Shown piece by piece: positions 36,534 through 45,644 of a DNA stretch of 64,000 nucleotides. Within the stretch, counting starts at the first letter, position 1. Each line of letters begins with the position of its first letter. This DNA comes from Salipiger thiooxidans. Lineage in GTDB: Bacteria; Pseudomonadota; Alphaproteobacteria; Rhodobacterales; Rhodobacteraceae. The stretch is taken from contig NZ_FNAV01000004.1 in NCBI RefSeq assembly GCF_900102075.1, forward strand, positions 339,538-403,537, given 5' to 3'. A model generated the notes under the pieces. It searched no databases, had not been told where the DNA came from, and saw only the letters and a program-made list of their open reading frames with translations. Both the position numbers and the translations under genes were made by a program.

Positions 36534-37059
36534 ATGACCGCCTTTTCCAGTTCCGACACCTTTCGTCCCATCGGTCAGATCGTTGCAACCGAAGTCATGC
36601 CCGTACTTCCCCGGCTGCGGAGACTGCCGACGCAGGTCTCCTGCCTCGGCACGGAAAGTCATGAGGGTGGTGAAAAAGCCAACAGTTTCGATCGCACCAT
36701 TCCGCTTGGGGAGTGCCCGTCCGCCGAAGACGCCATGCGCTTCGCATCGTTGCGCCTGTCACAGGGCGACATTTGCACCACGCCGGACGGCTGCCGCACT
36801 GATCGAGGGCCGGACAATCTTCGACCTGGCCGAAGGGCTGCAACTGCGCCGGCCCCGTGTCATGGGCACTAGCCGGATTGAACTGACGGGCATCACCGAC
36901 TCGATGCGCAAACGCCTGCGGGCCTATGGGCTCTTCAGCGAGATCATCTCTTGGAAGCTGCGCTTCTTCGTTCCGGTGGACGCATCGGGGCCGGCGATCA
37001 TCGGCAAACTGCTCGACCGTTTCCCGATCGAGCGCATTTCCGAGCGGGAGGCCGCGTGA
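36534..37059 (+). pseudogene. Strawberry-notch-like gene, internally deleted
   Basis: The backbone position normally holds a ~1400-residue strawberry-notch-type NTP hydrolase gene. Here only the ends remain: a start with a ribosome site giving MTAFSSSDTFRPIGQIVA, and, in another frame, a C terminus that reads EGRTIFDLAEGLQLRRPRVM, then RIELTGITDSMRKRL and EIISWKLRFFVPVDASG. Between them are about 200 bases of scrambled frame. Around 3.7 kb appears lost by deletion. Identification of the ends rests on remembered family sequence. Confidence 0.55.
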
Positions 37060-38105
37060 TGGCACGTCTCAACGCTTCCGAACTGGCGCAGCGTCTCGGC
37101 CGAGAGGCCGAGGCGGTGTGCCGCCACTATCTGTCGAACGGGCGCAAGCAGGGCAATTACTGGCAGGTCGGGGATGTACGAAACACGCCCGGTCGTTCGA
37201 TGTTCGTCCGTCTGACCGGGCCTGAGGCCGGTAAGAGTGCGGCTGGAAAATGGACCGATGCCCAGAGCGGCGAGCATGGCGATCTGCTCGACGTGATCGG
37301 CGAAAGCCTCGGCCTCATCGACTTCGCGGATGTCGCCGAAGAAGCCCGCCGCTTCCTAAGCCTGCCGCATCCCGAACCGGAGCCAAAGTCCCACCGATCC
37401 CGAACACCGCAAGCACCATCAGGATCGTCCGAGGCGGCCCGTCGCCTCTGGCGCATGGCGCAACCGCTCGCCGGCAGTCTCGCAGAGACGTATTTGCGGA
37501 CACGCGGCATTATGGACTTACGCGGAACCGAAAATCTGCGTTTCCATCCGACCTGCTACTGGCGGCCGGAGGGCGATGGGCCGACAGAGGCATGGCCCGC
37601 CATGATTGCCGCGGTGACCGACCTCGATGGCAAGATCACCGGCGCGCATCGCACCTGGCTCCTCCGCGACGGCTCCGGGAAAGCGCCAGTCGATCCGCCG
37701 AGGAAGGCGATGGGGGACCTGCTCGGAAACGCTGTCCGGTTTGGTGAGGTGCAGGATGTCATGGCAGCGGGTGAAGGGATCGAAACCATTCTCTCGCTGC
37801 GCCAGGCATTGCCGATCATGCCGATGGTCTCCGCACTCTCGGCCGGACATCTCGCTGCTATCCTGTTCCCGCCGCAACTGCGCAGGCTCTACATCGTCCG
37901 CGACAACGATCCGGCAGGTGACGCCGCACGGGACAGCCTGGTGGACCGGGCCATCGGTGCCGGGATCGAGGCGATCACGCTTTCGCCCATGCTGGGAGAT
38001 TTCAACGACGATCTCGTCAGCTTCGGCCTGGAGGCGCTTCGGGCGCAGATCCGGGTGCAGATCGCCCCCGAGGACGTCAGCCGCTTCATGGCGCTTGCGT
38101 CATAG
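37059..38105 (+). CDS. Toprim-domain (primase-like) protein
   Basis: A 348-residue protein with an N-terminal CHC2-like/DUF7146 portion (LAQRLGREAEAVCRHYL, then KWTDAQSGEHGDLLDVI) and a C-terminal Toprim domain with the Glu in AAGEGIETILS and the DxD in YIVRDNDPAGD. Plasmid and ICE proteins of this type act in primer synthesis during transfer replication. ATG overlaps the preceding stop (TGATG). Intact. Confidence 0.87.
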   Translation: MARLNASELAQRLGREAEAVCRHYLSNGRKQGNYWQVGDVRNTPGRSMFVRLTGPEAGKSAAGKWTDAQSGEHGDLLDVIGESLGLIDFADVAEEARRFLSLPHPEPEPKSHRSRTPQAPSGSSEAARRLWRMAQPLAGSLAETYLRTRGIMDLRGTENLRFHPTCYWRPEGDGPTEAWPAMIAAVTDLDGKITGAHRTWLLRDGSGKAPVDPPRKAMGDLLGNAVRFGEVQDVMAAGEGIETILSLRQALPIMPMVSALSAGHLAAILFPPQLRRLYIVRDNDPAGDAARDSLVDRAIGAGIEAITLSPMLGDFNDDLVSFGLEALRAQIRVQIAPEDVSRFMALAS

Positions 38106-38410
38106 CCAGAGAGGGCCGTGAGCGGGGACAATCGATCCCGTCATGGGCAAAGGATTTCAGCACCTCGGCAAGAGGTCCGCGCCTTGGCCTTCTTGAGAGG
38201 GCGAGCGGCCCACAGACGCTCCGGCCCGGCAATGGCGGCGCCCGACTGATTTCCGTCGGCGGCGGAGCCGCCTTTACAGCGCGAAACAAATCAGCCGGGC
38301 TTTGCCATCACGGCCCTCGCAAAGAGCTCGGCTGTCAGACCGGAGCGCCCGTGGGCTTGTCGTCGCCATGAAGGCCGCGACGGTCGCGGTCCAGCCGAAG
38401 GACACATCCC
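38106..38410. other. 305-base gap, no gene seen
   Basis: Contains a perfect-looking stem GGCGGC-GGA-GCCGCC near 38260 and otherwise no supported frame. It separates the Toprim gene from the DUF2493 gene and probably carries the latter's promoter. Confidence 0.3.
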
Positions 38411-39337
38411 ATGTATGCCCATGACGAATTCGAACCCGATCACAGCACATCTCCCACTGGCCATGTCATTGAAGCGCTCGAACTCTATGGCTACCGTCCA
38501 GCCGAGGGCGAGGCCGATCCCCGGATCACGCCCGAGGACACCGCCATCCAGGGCGCGGTTGCCGACATCTTCGATGCTCTGATTTCCACCATGGCCGACA
38601 CCAGCCTCGATTTCGACCTCGACGAGATCATGTGGTCCAACGTCAACACCTTCCACCGCGCCGTGGAACGGATCGAACGCAAACTCGACGATAACGAGCA
38701 GGCGCAGAAGCGCCTTCAGCGCGAACAGGACGGAAGCGAGGTGAAATCCGTCCAGCTGGAGACCCTGATCGGCATCGGACAAAACCTGATCGAGCGCCGC
38801 GACAGCATGGAGACCTTCCGCGACGCTGCCGCCGACCTCTTCCTGCGCACCACAGGCACGCCCTGGTCGCCGCGCACCGGATCACGGGTCAACCATCGCC
38901 AGATGACCTCGGCCATGATCGACAGCCGCGACTTCATCGCCGCGAAACGCAGGGCCGACAACGAGGTGCTGCTGCCCGCCGGATCAAAGATCGCCTTCTC
39001 GGGTGGTGACACCACCGATCACCGGACGATCTGGGCCAAGCTCGATCAGGTCCACGCCAAGCACCCGGACATGGTGCTCATGCACGGCGGATCGCCCAAA
39101 GGCGCGGAGCGTATCGCGGCCAGTTGGGCCGACAATCGCAAGGTGCCGCAGGTTGCCTTCAAGCCGGACTGGGCCAAGCATTCCAAGGCCGCGCCGTTCA
39201 AGCGCAACGATAGGATGCTCGACACGATGCCGATCGGGGTTATCGTCTTCCCCGGAACCGGGATTCAAGAAAACCTCGCCGACAAGGCCCGCAAAATGGG
39301 CATCCCGGTCTATCGATTGGCAGAGGGCGGCGCGTGA
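38411..39337 (+). CDS. DUF2493 (SLOG-type) protein
   Basis: A 308-residue protein with a helical N-terminal half and a C-terminal SLOG/Rossmann domain (about 190-300): KIAFSGGDTTDH, VLMHGGSPKGAERIAASWA and GVIVFPGTGIQENLADKA. The GGSPKGAE loop is the family's nucleotide-binding signature. SLOG proteins bind nucleotide-derived ligands; in ICE backbones the role is unknown. No partner gene remains downstream because a cargo operon has been inserted. Confidence 0.85.
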   Translation: MYAHDEFEPDHSTSPTGHVIEALELYGYRPAEGEADPRITPEDTAIQGAVADIFDALISTMADTSLDFDLDEIMWSNVNTFHRAVERIERKLDDNEQAQKRLQREQDGSEVKSVQLETLIGIGQNLIERRDSMETFRDAAADLFLRTTGTPWSPRTGSRVNHRQMTSAMIDSRDFIAAKRRADNEVLLPAGSKIAFSGGDTTDHRTIWAKLDQVHAKHPDMVLMHGGSPKGAERIAASWADNRKVPQVAFKPDWAKHSKAAPFKRNDRMLDTMPIGVIVFPGTGIQENLADKARKMGIPVYRLAEGGA

Positions 39338-39565
39338 GCGCCTTGCTTCCTTGAAGCATGCTGGATTAGCAGGTTTGGGGCCGCCCCCGGCCTGTCCGGT
39401 TGACGGGGCCCGACCGGGTTGCCCGTCATTCAAGACATCCGCTCTTCCGTGTTGGCCGCCGCCATTCCCAGGCCGCTAGCCGCCTTTTGGAACCTGCTAT
39501 GCGTTCATTCACTCAGAAGAGGCGCCCAACGGCAGGAGATTCAGCCCAGAGCATACCATGTGCTT

Positions 39566-40510
39566 TCAGACTGAAGTTTTCTGGGAAATTTTGTCTTCGA
39601 TGTTAAGGGCACGGACCGTGGTAAGACCATCGAGATCATCAAAAATCACGGAAACTTGGCTCGGGGATCGACAGCCGGGAATCGCAACGACGTTGGCTCC
39701 CTGAGCCAGAACCCATGCTAACGCCCGGCGCGCGGCGACTAACTCCCCAACTTCCATTTCGACACCATAACCATCGCGATGCGGGTGCCCGCTCGTAGAG
39801 CGCTGCGCAAAAGCCACCATTGATGTCCTGAGATCATCTGGCTGTGAAGGCTTTGAGCCTGTCAGGATACCCCTACCCAATGGGGAGAAGGCCATGAAGC
39901 AGGCGCCCCGCGCCATGGCGGCAGCGACTTCCTCCATCTTCTGGCCGGTCACCAAAGAAAGCTCGTTCTGCACAGCCCCAAGGGTGTGTGCCACCGGCCG
40001 TCCTGCGATTTGGTCGGCAGAAACGCTGGAGAGCCCGAACTCGCCCACCTTGCCCGCGGAGATCAGATCCTCGATGCAGGCCTGAACATCGTCGTCAGGC
40101 GTATCGGGATCGCTGCGATGCTGGAGCAGAAGGTCGATGCGATCTCGCTTCAGGCGTCTCAATGAGGCCTCGACCGATTGCCTGATGGCTTCGGGCCGAC
40201 TATCGCGATATAGACTGCCCCCAGCATCGGAATAGAGGCCGAACTTGGTGACGATGGTCGCATTGGGTAGGCCGCACAGTACTTCGCCCAGCAACGTTTC
40301 GTTCGCGCCGTTGCCATACAGCGGAGCCGTGTCAAAAAGTGTCACGCCGTTATCTAGGGCTGCGGTGATTGTTGCGACGGCTTGCTCACGGCCAACGGCG
40401 CCATAAATCCCGGTCAGCGCCATGCAGCCGAGGCCAATGCGGCGCTTTCCCGCAAGGGCGATCGCCCGGGCTTCGGCGATCTTGGCAGGATCATTCTGCT
40501 CGCGGGCCAT
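39566..40510 (-). CDS. Aldo/keto reductase
   Basis: A 314-residue aldo/keto reductase. The catalytic tetrad is visible: Asp and Tyr in LFDTAPLYG, Lys in TIVTKFG and His in LLLQHRSDP. NADPH-binding residues occur near AIPGCRS. It starts 2 bases after the NTPase gene stop and is the last gene of a four-gene minus-strand operon. The substrate is unknown; association with a radical SAM enzyme and an exonuclease is unusual for this family. Confidence 0.88.
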   Translation of the reverse strand: MAREQNDPAKIAEARAIALAGKRRIGLGCMALTGIYGAVGREQAVATITAALDNGVTLFDTAPLYGNGANETLLGEVLCGLPNATIVTKFGLYSDAGGSLYRDSRPEAIRQSVEASLRRLKRDRIDLLLQHRSDPDTPDDDVQACIEDLISAGKVGEFGLSSVSADQIAGRPVAHTLGAVQNELSLVTGQKMEEVAAAMARGACFMAFSPLGRGILTGSKPSQPDDLRTSMVAFAQRSTSGHPHRDGYGVEMEVGELVAARRALAWVLAQGANVVAIPGCRSPSQVSVIFDDLDGLTTVRALNIEDKISQKTSV

Positions 40511-40512
40511 TA

Positions 40513-41100
40513 TCAGACTCCGCGGTGTTTATCGTCGAAAGCTGCGATGGCGAACGCCAAGGCTGCGTCCGCGCCGCCATGGCGCAGAAGGTGGCGGTCG
40601 GGCATGAACCTGTCGACTACTCGGGTCACCTCCTCGGCGGCCCTGGCGCGGAAAAGCACATCCCCGTCCCGCCCCTCACCGAGTTCGACGGATGGATCAA
40701 GGACCGTCACGAAGGCGAGGTCGTATTCGGGCGCCCAGGCCTCGCAGATCCGCTCCAGTGCCTGTAAGCGGGCGGGTGCTATTGACCTCGAGGTGTGCAG
40801 GAGCGCCGCCTGAAGGTATCCGAGAGCGTCCGCAACAGGACGGTCCACGAGGATGACGTCTGCCGAGATGGTGGCCTCAGTTTCCAGTTCGATGGCCCTG
40901 GCTATCAGCCAGGCCGTGCTTTCAAAGGTATGGTCTGCAAGGATCGGGAAGCCTTTGTCCTGGGCATTGACCGCGCTGTCGTGAACGTAGGCCACGGCAA
41001 GCCCGCGCTGCTCGAACAACGCCTTCAGACGTTTTAGGAAGGTCGTCTTGCCGGTGGAATGCGTTCCTGCGACCGCAATGCGGAATGGGGCGCGTCTCAC
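40513..41100 (-). CDS. NadR/Ttd14-like P-loop NTPase (AAA_28)
   Basis: A 195-residue P-loop protein with GTHSTGKT at 12-19, the form seen in NadR ribosylnicotinamide kinases and related AAA_28 proteins, and an ILVDRPVADALGY segment resembling their acceptor-site region. It is probably a small-molecule kinase rather than a motor ATPase. It overlaps the exonuclease gene start/stop by 4 bases and precedes the aldo/keto reductase gene by 2 bases, so all are co-transcribed. Confidence 0.75.
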   Translation of the reverse strand: MRRAPFRIAVAGTHSTGKTTFLKRLKALFEQRGLAVAYVHDSAVNAQDKGFPILADHTFESTAWLIARAIELETEATISADVILVDRPVADALGYLQAALLHTSRSIAPARLQALERICEAWAPEYDLAFVTVLDPSVELGEGRDGDVLFRARAAEEVTRVVDRFMPDRHLLRHGGADAALAFAIAAFDDKHRGV

Positions 41101-41678
41101 AGCAACGAGCCTTGGGCGCCGTCGAGAATGTCCGCTCCGGCAAGGATCGCTCGCTGGTCTTCCTCTGTCCGGTCACGCAGCATGTGGTCCAGAAGGATAG
41201 CTGACAACGCCGCATCAAAGGGAGCAGAGTGGCTCTTCCCGCCGGTGATTTTCTCAGCCAGGGGGCTCAGGCCCAGCTTGGACCCGAGGTACTCCAGCCC
41301 ATGCTTTTCCTCCGCGGGGAGTAGGCGCCGCGCGATCTTCAACGTGTCATAGGCCGCTGTGGGTTCCCACCCTTCAAGCGCGTGGCTGAGGATGTCTACC
41401 TCGACCTTGACGTTATGACCGACGATGGCCTTGTCCTCGAGCCACAGTAACACGTCATCGGCCACATCCTCGATATCCGGCGCATCGACCACGTCATCGT
41501 CCCAGATCCCATGGATGTGGGACGCCATCGGGGAGATTCCCTTCTTCGGCTTAAAGCGCCAATGCTTGCGGCGCCCGGTCAGGGTCAGCCCCTTCATCTC
41601 GGCGATCGCCAGCTCGACGATCTCAGGGGGGGATTTCCCGCTGCCCTCAACATCGACAGCCCACATTATCTCGTTCAA
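41097..41678 (-). CDS. DEDDh 3'-5' exonuclease
   Basis: A 193-residue DnaQ-fold exonuclease. D9 and E11 in AVDVEGSG form the DxE motif, a middle Asp is in KVEVDILSHAL, and the last motif is H-x4-D (HSAPFDA). This places it in the DEDDh class that degrades single-stranded DNA or RNA from the 3' end. Single-domain, without polymerase. It overlaps the radical SAM gene by 4 bases and the NTPase gene by 4 bases. Confidence 0.8.
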   Translation of the reverse strand: MNEIMWAVDVEGSGKSPPEIVELAIAEMKGLTLTGRRKHWRFKPKKGISPMASHIHGIWDDDVVDAPDIEDVADDVLLWLEDKAIVGHNVKVEVDILSHALEGWEPTAAYDTLKIARRLLPAEEKHGLEYLGSKLGLSPLAEKITGGKSHSAPFDAALSAILLDHMLRDRTEEDQRAILAGADILDGAQGSLL

Positions 41679-42811
41679 TTCCAGCCCTCCTCGGCGCGGC
41701 CGTGTCGCTCAGGCAGATGCGGCTGTGTACGATCATGCACCTGGAACCCCAGGGAATGCTGGATGAAATAGCGCTGCTGCTCGGTGCTGTTCTCAACAAT
41801 CACCTTTCCTTCAGCTATTTCAATCCGTCCAGGGTCCAGACCGACCATCTGGACGAGCGATGACAGCCGGTCGGGTGAGGGCCTCCGATGCACCGCTGCG
41901 CAGATCCTGATCTGGTCCGGCGGGCAGATGTCGCATATTTCCCGGATGCCATAATGACCGTTGTAATCGGCTTCGCCGTGCGCGTAGGCGATACCACAAG
42001 AGGTCTTGCGGAAAATCGGCGCGCCAAAGTATCGGCGCAGGATGTGTTGCTCGACCTCGCGCGGGAGGATCTTGCGCCTGGGCACGTCATGATAGAAATC
42101 CTCGACGCCTGCAGAACGAAAGTGAGCACGAATCTCCTCCCGATGGAACAGGCCAGTGAAGACGGTGGCGTCCACGAAGCCCGACAGTGCACTGGCCCTG
42201 GCGATACATTCATCGGTGTCGTTTACGCCGGCTATTATAGGGCGCCAGTAGAGGATCCTCTTGGTGCGGCTGGCATAATCGGAAAGTACCTCAAGCGACC
42301 TTTCTGCGATCGCGCTGTCAACCGGTTCGAGACGAGGGTCCGCAATGCCAGACCAAGTCACCAGAACTGTGACCTTGAGATGCTGCAGGCGCTCGAGGCG
42401 CTCAATATCCTCAGGCGTGACCTTCCAGCGGGTGATTACTAGAACGTGATTTCTGAACTCGTGCCCATCTAGCAGTTCGAGAGTGTGCAGCATGTGCTGC
42501 TTCACGAGAGGCAGAAAGGGGTCGGTCGCGCGATTGAATATCTGGACTGGGGTGACATGGGGTACGAATGCCCAATGTGCGATCAGCGCGGCCACAGCCT
42601 GTTCATCATCCACCACGAGGTGAGGACGCTTCATCTCGAAGTTGTCGAACATATGACGCACGCAGTAGCCGCAATCGAGCGGGCACCCGACAACGTGGTT
42701 CAGACTGAGGCCGGATTTCCGGTATTCTACGACATTGCGAAGGCTGGCTGGTAGGTCCTTGGGTGCTTTTCTAAGATGCTTTCCCCGCTCCAGATCGCTG
42801 ACCGATTCCAT
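41675..42811 (-). CDS. Radical SAM protein
   Basis: A 378-residue radical SAM enzyme with the 4Fe-4S motif C43-x3-C47-x2-C50 (CPLDCGYC). The surrounding NHVVGCPLDCGYCVRHMF and later IQ/QIFNRATDP and VTWSGIAD blocks put it near the spore-photoproduct-lyase-like and SplB-related groups rather than viperins. A further Cys cluster (CDICPPDQIRIC) near the C terminus may ligate an auxiliary cluster. First gene of the four-gene operon. The substrate is unknown; a nucleic acid or nucleotide is plausible given the exonuclease neighbour. Confidence 0.8.
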   Translation of the reverse strand: MESVSDLERGKHLRKAPKDLPASLRNVVEYRKSGLSLNHVVGCPLDCGYCVRHMFDNFEMKRPHLVVDDEQAVAALIAHWAFVPHVTPVQIFNRATDPFLPLVKQHMLHTLELLDGHEFRNHVLVITRWKVTPEDIERLERLQHLKVTVLVTWSGIADPRLEPVDSAIAERSLEVLSDYASRTKRILYWRPIIAGVNDTDECIARASALSGFVDATVFTGLFHREEIRAHFRSAGVEDFYHDVPRRKILPREVEQHILRRYFGAPIFRKTSCGIAYAHGEADYNGHYGIREICDICPPDQIRICAAVHRRPSPDRLSSLVQMVGLDPGRIEIAEGKVIVENSTEQQRYFIQHSLGFQVHDRTQPHLPERHGRAEEGWN

Positions 42812-42879
42812 TACAAGTTCCTCCCTGATCCCACGCTCTTTCCGCCAGGGGGGCGGATATTTCTATTCCAAATTGACGT

Positions 42880-44028
42880 TTAGAAATAATTCGCTCTTGA
42901 GGTTATGCCGAGAAAACGGATCAGACTCTCTGGCGCCACGATGTTCACCCCTGTGCCCCGCTCGCGCTCGCTGGTAATTACAATGCGGTTGAATATGGCC
43001 ATTCTGTCAACATCCATTGCGATTCCACCCCAGACGACGTCTTGGATATATCTTGCCACAAAGCCGGCGAGGACATCAGAAATCTGAATGCCGATGGAGT
43101 CGTGAGAGTGTATGAACTCCAGTTTCGCAGATTCTGAGAACTCGAAATCCGCCGTCTTGAGCGGCAGCTTCATGTTCTGGGCGGTGAAACCCTCCATCAA
43201 CCCCTTATTTTGGCGCAGAACGTCGTTGAACTGAAGCTGCTCGTCATGGAAGAGCGTCACGCCCGACACCTGCTTTTCGAGGAAGCGGTTGATCCGGGCA
43301 TAGATGTGGGTGAACGATGTCAGATTTGGCAGGACCCATAGCAGCCTGCCCTTGGGTGAGGTATCCGGAATTGGCAGAGCGCTCTCCACCGCCTTTGCCT
43401 TCGGCAGCTTCCGAAAATCCTTGAGGCTGTCACGGGTAAAGCGGACGAAAGCATCGGCAACCCCTTCGGTTGGAAGCCGGCTTTTCTGAGCCCATCGGAT
43501 GATCTGCTTGTAGAAGTCGCGGACCTCTACGTAATCTCGGCTCTGGCAGCAAGCGATGAAGGCTTGGGCTAACTCAGGCGGCCCATAAATCGCCATATGA
43601 TCCGCAATCACCCCCTTTATCCATAGCGAGCGCGGCTGAACGTCGCACGGCCCGAGATAGGGCACGACGATCCGATCTATGATATTCGCGATAACGAAAT
43701 AGTGCTTGTCGACGGCCTCGATGAAGATCGGGCAACCGCGCTCCTCGAGCAGATCGAGAAGGTCGGAGACGAATTGTGGCCGGTTATACGCCTGTCGAGA
43801 TTTCACTTCCGGAGATTGGATGCGATGCGCTGTCCTGAGGACTTTGAATCTCTCCATGAACGCATCGTCGATGTCGCAGCCCACTGCGGCAAGCGTGAAC
43901 ATGCGCTGCTCAAAACCGTAGATTTCGCCCCCTGCCGTGGTCAGATCGCCAGTATTTCCGCTTTCATCGATATAGTATGCCATGGGCACCGAATGGGCGC
44001 GGTCTATGGAGGCTTCTGTCTGTCCCAT
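42880..44028 (-). CDS. DUF3800 protein
   Basis: A 382-residue DUF3800 protein with the N-terminal signature YYIDESGNTGD and the C-terminal GIQISDVLAGFVARY, which suggest an RNase H-like fold with acidic active-site residues. DUF3800 genes are frequent in defence and mobile islands. The ATG at 44028 is used; an internal ATG at 43983 (MAYYIDESGN) would give a more compact start. It is 68 bases upstream of the radical SAM gene on the same strand, so it may be co-transcribed. Confidence 0.8.
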   Translation of the reverse strand: MGQTEASIDRAHSVPMAYYIDESGNTGDLTTAGGEIYGFEQRMFTLAAVGCDIDDAFMERFKVLRTAHRIQSPEVKSRQAYNRPQFVSDLLDLLEERGCPIFIEAVDKHYFVIANIIDRIVVPYLGPCDVQPRSLWIKGVIADHMAIYGPPELAQAFIACCQSRDYVEVRDFYKQIIRWAQKSRLPTEGVADAFVRFTRDSLKDFRKLPKAKAVESALPIPDTSPKGRLLWVLPNLTSFTHIYARINRFLEKQVSGVTLFHDEQLQFNDVLRQNKGLMEGFTAQNMKLPLKTADFEFSESAKLEFIHSHDSIGIQISDVLAGFVARYIQDVVWGGIAMDVDRMAIFNRIVITSERERGTGVNIVAPESLIRFLGITSRANYF

Positions 44029-44783
44029 GGTTTGACGGCCCTCTCATGCATGTTCGAAAAGTCACTTCCTCCAGTCTGATCGAACGATGAATATTTGACC
44101 AGCTAGAAGCCATTGCACTTTCAACTGCCCAGCTCGCTCGAACTCGCGAGGCCCGTGGTGAGCTGCACCACTTCTTGTCCTATGATTTCTGTAGCTCCCG
44201 TTGCACGATGGGAGCCATCACGCGTGTTTCGCTGTGCCACTCATCGAAGGACAGTTTTGGAAAATGTGGCAACGCAGCATCCCGATCGTCAGGATGCCGG
44301 TATGGAGCGGTGTGCGGATCGGCATGAGGCCCACGTCGCGGCCCATGGCCGTGAGTTGGAGGGGGCGGACCGTTCGAGCGGCAGATCGCACCTGTGATCG
44401 GAGGAGGCCCGCCGGTCGAGGCGCACGGACAACGACGCGCATGGCCTGTCGCGGGTGAGCGAACCCGCCGGTGGATAGGCCGGTCAGCCTGGCAGGCATC
44501 CGCGGTCGCCATCGTCTCCGTTCTGACCCGTCCATGTCTGCTCCATACGGCCCTTTCAATGGCCTGATCTGGCCGAAGACCGGCTGTGCCTCGACCGGCT
44601 TGGCGCAACAGCGCCGCCATAACTCTCTTCCCCTGTGCTGCGCCCATTCCGCGCGAGACAAGAAAGCTCCGCCTTTGCTGTCCAGCCCCCGGCAGGCCGG
44701 GGTGCGCCGCCGGTCGTCTTTGGCCTGTCGATCGCCATCGGGCCGCAATGGTGCGGACCCGGAAACGGAAAACGGAGACTACA
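44029..44783. other. 755-base gap upstream of DUF736, no supported gene
   Basis: Both strands carry open frames of 85-200 codons, but their composition (Arg, Pro and Ala runs) is that of GC-rich shadow sequence and no motif is seen. The cargo insertion probably ends in this stretch, since the backbone resumes with DUF736. No clear direct repeat marking the insertion was found by eye. Confidence 0.35.
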
Positions 44784-45107
44784 ATGGCGACCATCGGCAC
44801 CTTCAAGAAGACCGGTAACGAATTCACCGGCGAAATCGTCACCCTCAGCGTTCAGGCCAAGGGCGTACGCATCGTCCCCGACACCCGCGCCGCCGGCGAG
44901 AACGCCCCCAGCCACCGGGTCCTGGTGGGCCGCGCCGAGATCGGCGCCGCCTGGTCCAAGCGCTCGGGCGAGGGCCGCGACTATCTGGGCCTCAAGCTCG
45001 ACGATCCGAGCTTCACCGCCCCGATCTACGCCAATCTCTTCGATGAGGAGGACGGCGAGAGCTACGCGCTGATCTGGTCCCGCCCCAACGGTCGCCGCAG
45101 CGAGTAG
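44784..45107 (+). CDS. DUF736 protein (copy 1)
   Basis: A 107-residue DUF736 protein: MATIGTFKKTGNEFTGEI, then the GAAWSKRSGEGRDYLGLKLD core and YALIWSRP. The family is restricted to alphaproteobacterial plasmids and ICEs; the role is unknown. ATG follows CGGAGACTACA. A strong hairpin follows the gene. A diverged second DUF736 lies at 49540. Confidence 0.88.
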   Translation: MATIGTFKKTGNEFTGEIVTLSVQAKGVRIVPDTRAAGENAPSHRVLVGRAEIGAAWSKRSGEGRDYLGLKLDDPSFTAPIYANLFDEEDGESYALIWSRPNGRRSE

Positions 45108-45117
45108 CGGCGCCGTG

Positions 45118-45143
45118 AGGCCCCGGCCGACAGGCCGGGGCCT
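45118..45143 (+). terminator. Strong hairpin after DUF736
   Basis: AGGCCCCGGCC at 45118-45128 and GGCCGGGGCCT at 45133-45143 form an 11-bp perfect stem with a GACA loop, 10 bases after the DUF736 stop. There is no T-run, so it may be a Rho-assisted terminator or an mRNA 3' stabiliser. Confidence 0.6.
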
Positions 45144-45243
45144 GCCCGCCAATCCGGGCAACCGAATCAGTTTTCCGAATTGGCAGTGCTAATTCGAAAG
45201 TGCGATATAAACGTAGAAGAACTCCGGTGGAGATTCTCCTAAG

Positions 45244-45265
45244 AACGACTATAATGGTCGTAGTT
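45244..45265 (+). promoter_or_regulatory. TATAAT within an inverted repeat, upstream of Xre gene
   Basis: A consensus -10 box TATAAT at 45250-45255 is embedded in the imperfect inverted repeat AACGAC...GTCG-A-GTT (45244-45265), 38 bases before the Xre-type gene. No good -35 is seen. A repressor bound here would block the promoter, which fits autoregulation by the encoded Xre protein; this is an inference. Confidence 0.35.
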
Positions 45266-45302
45266 CTGGCGCGCGCGCCGGGCCGGATGGGAGGTGATCT
45301 GC

Positions 45303-45551
45303 ATGATCACCGCCCGACAATCGCGGGCCGCGCGTGCGCTTCTTGGCTGGACACAGGAGCAGCTTGCGGATGAGGCCCGGGTATCTTTGACCGCGCTCAA
45401 GCGTCTCGAATCCGAAAGCGGACTCGAGGTCTATGAGACCACGCGCGATCAGGTTCGACGGGCTTTTGAAGCGAATGGCATTCTGCTCCTGAACTCTGAC
45501 CAGGGGATTGGAGTGATGCATGTTCAGGCGAAGGCCGTCCCGAAGGGCTGA
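45303..45551 (+). CDS. Xre-type HTH regulator
   Basis: An 82-residue Cro/CI-type regulator: helix-turn-helix in ARALLGWTQEQLADEARVSL with a following TALKRLESESG. The ATG at 45303 is chosen because GGGAGG lies 8 bases upstream; the GTG at 45294 overlaps that site. Likely regulator of transfer or replication genes of the element. No output domain. Confidence 0.85.
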   Translation: MITARQSRAARALLGWTQEQLADEARVSLTALKRLESESGLEVYETTRDQVRRAFEANGILLLNSDQGIGVMHVQAKAVPKG

Positions 45552-45644
45552 GTTTTCCGGCACGTCTCCTCGAAGAGGGACGCCCGCCGTCGCCATGCTC
45601 ACAAGAAGATCGAACAACCGTGCTAAACATGCTGGCAAACCGCA

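Noticed and set aside
41675..42811. Viperin-type antiviral radical SAM enzyme
   Set aside because: It has the CxxxCxxC motif but the surrounding sequence does not resemble viperins; it is closer to lyase-like groups.
44180..44842. 220-codon minus-strand frame before DUF736
   Set aside because: Arg/Pro/Ala-rich, no motif, overlaps the DUF736 start; considered shadow sequence.
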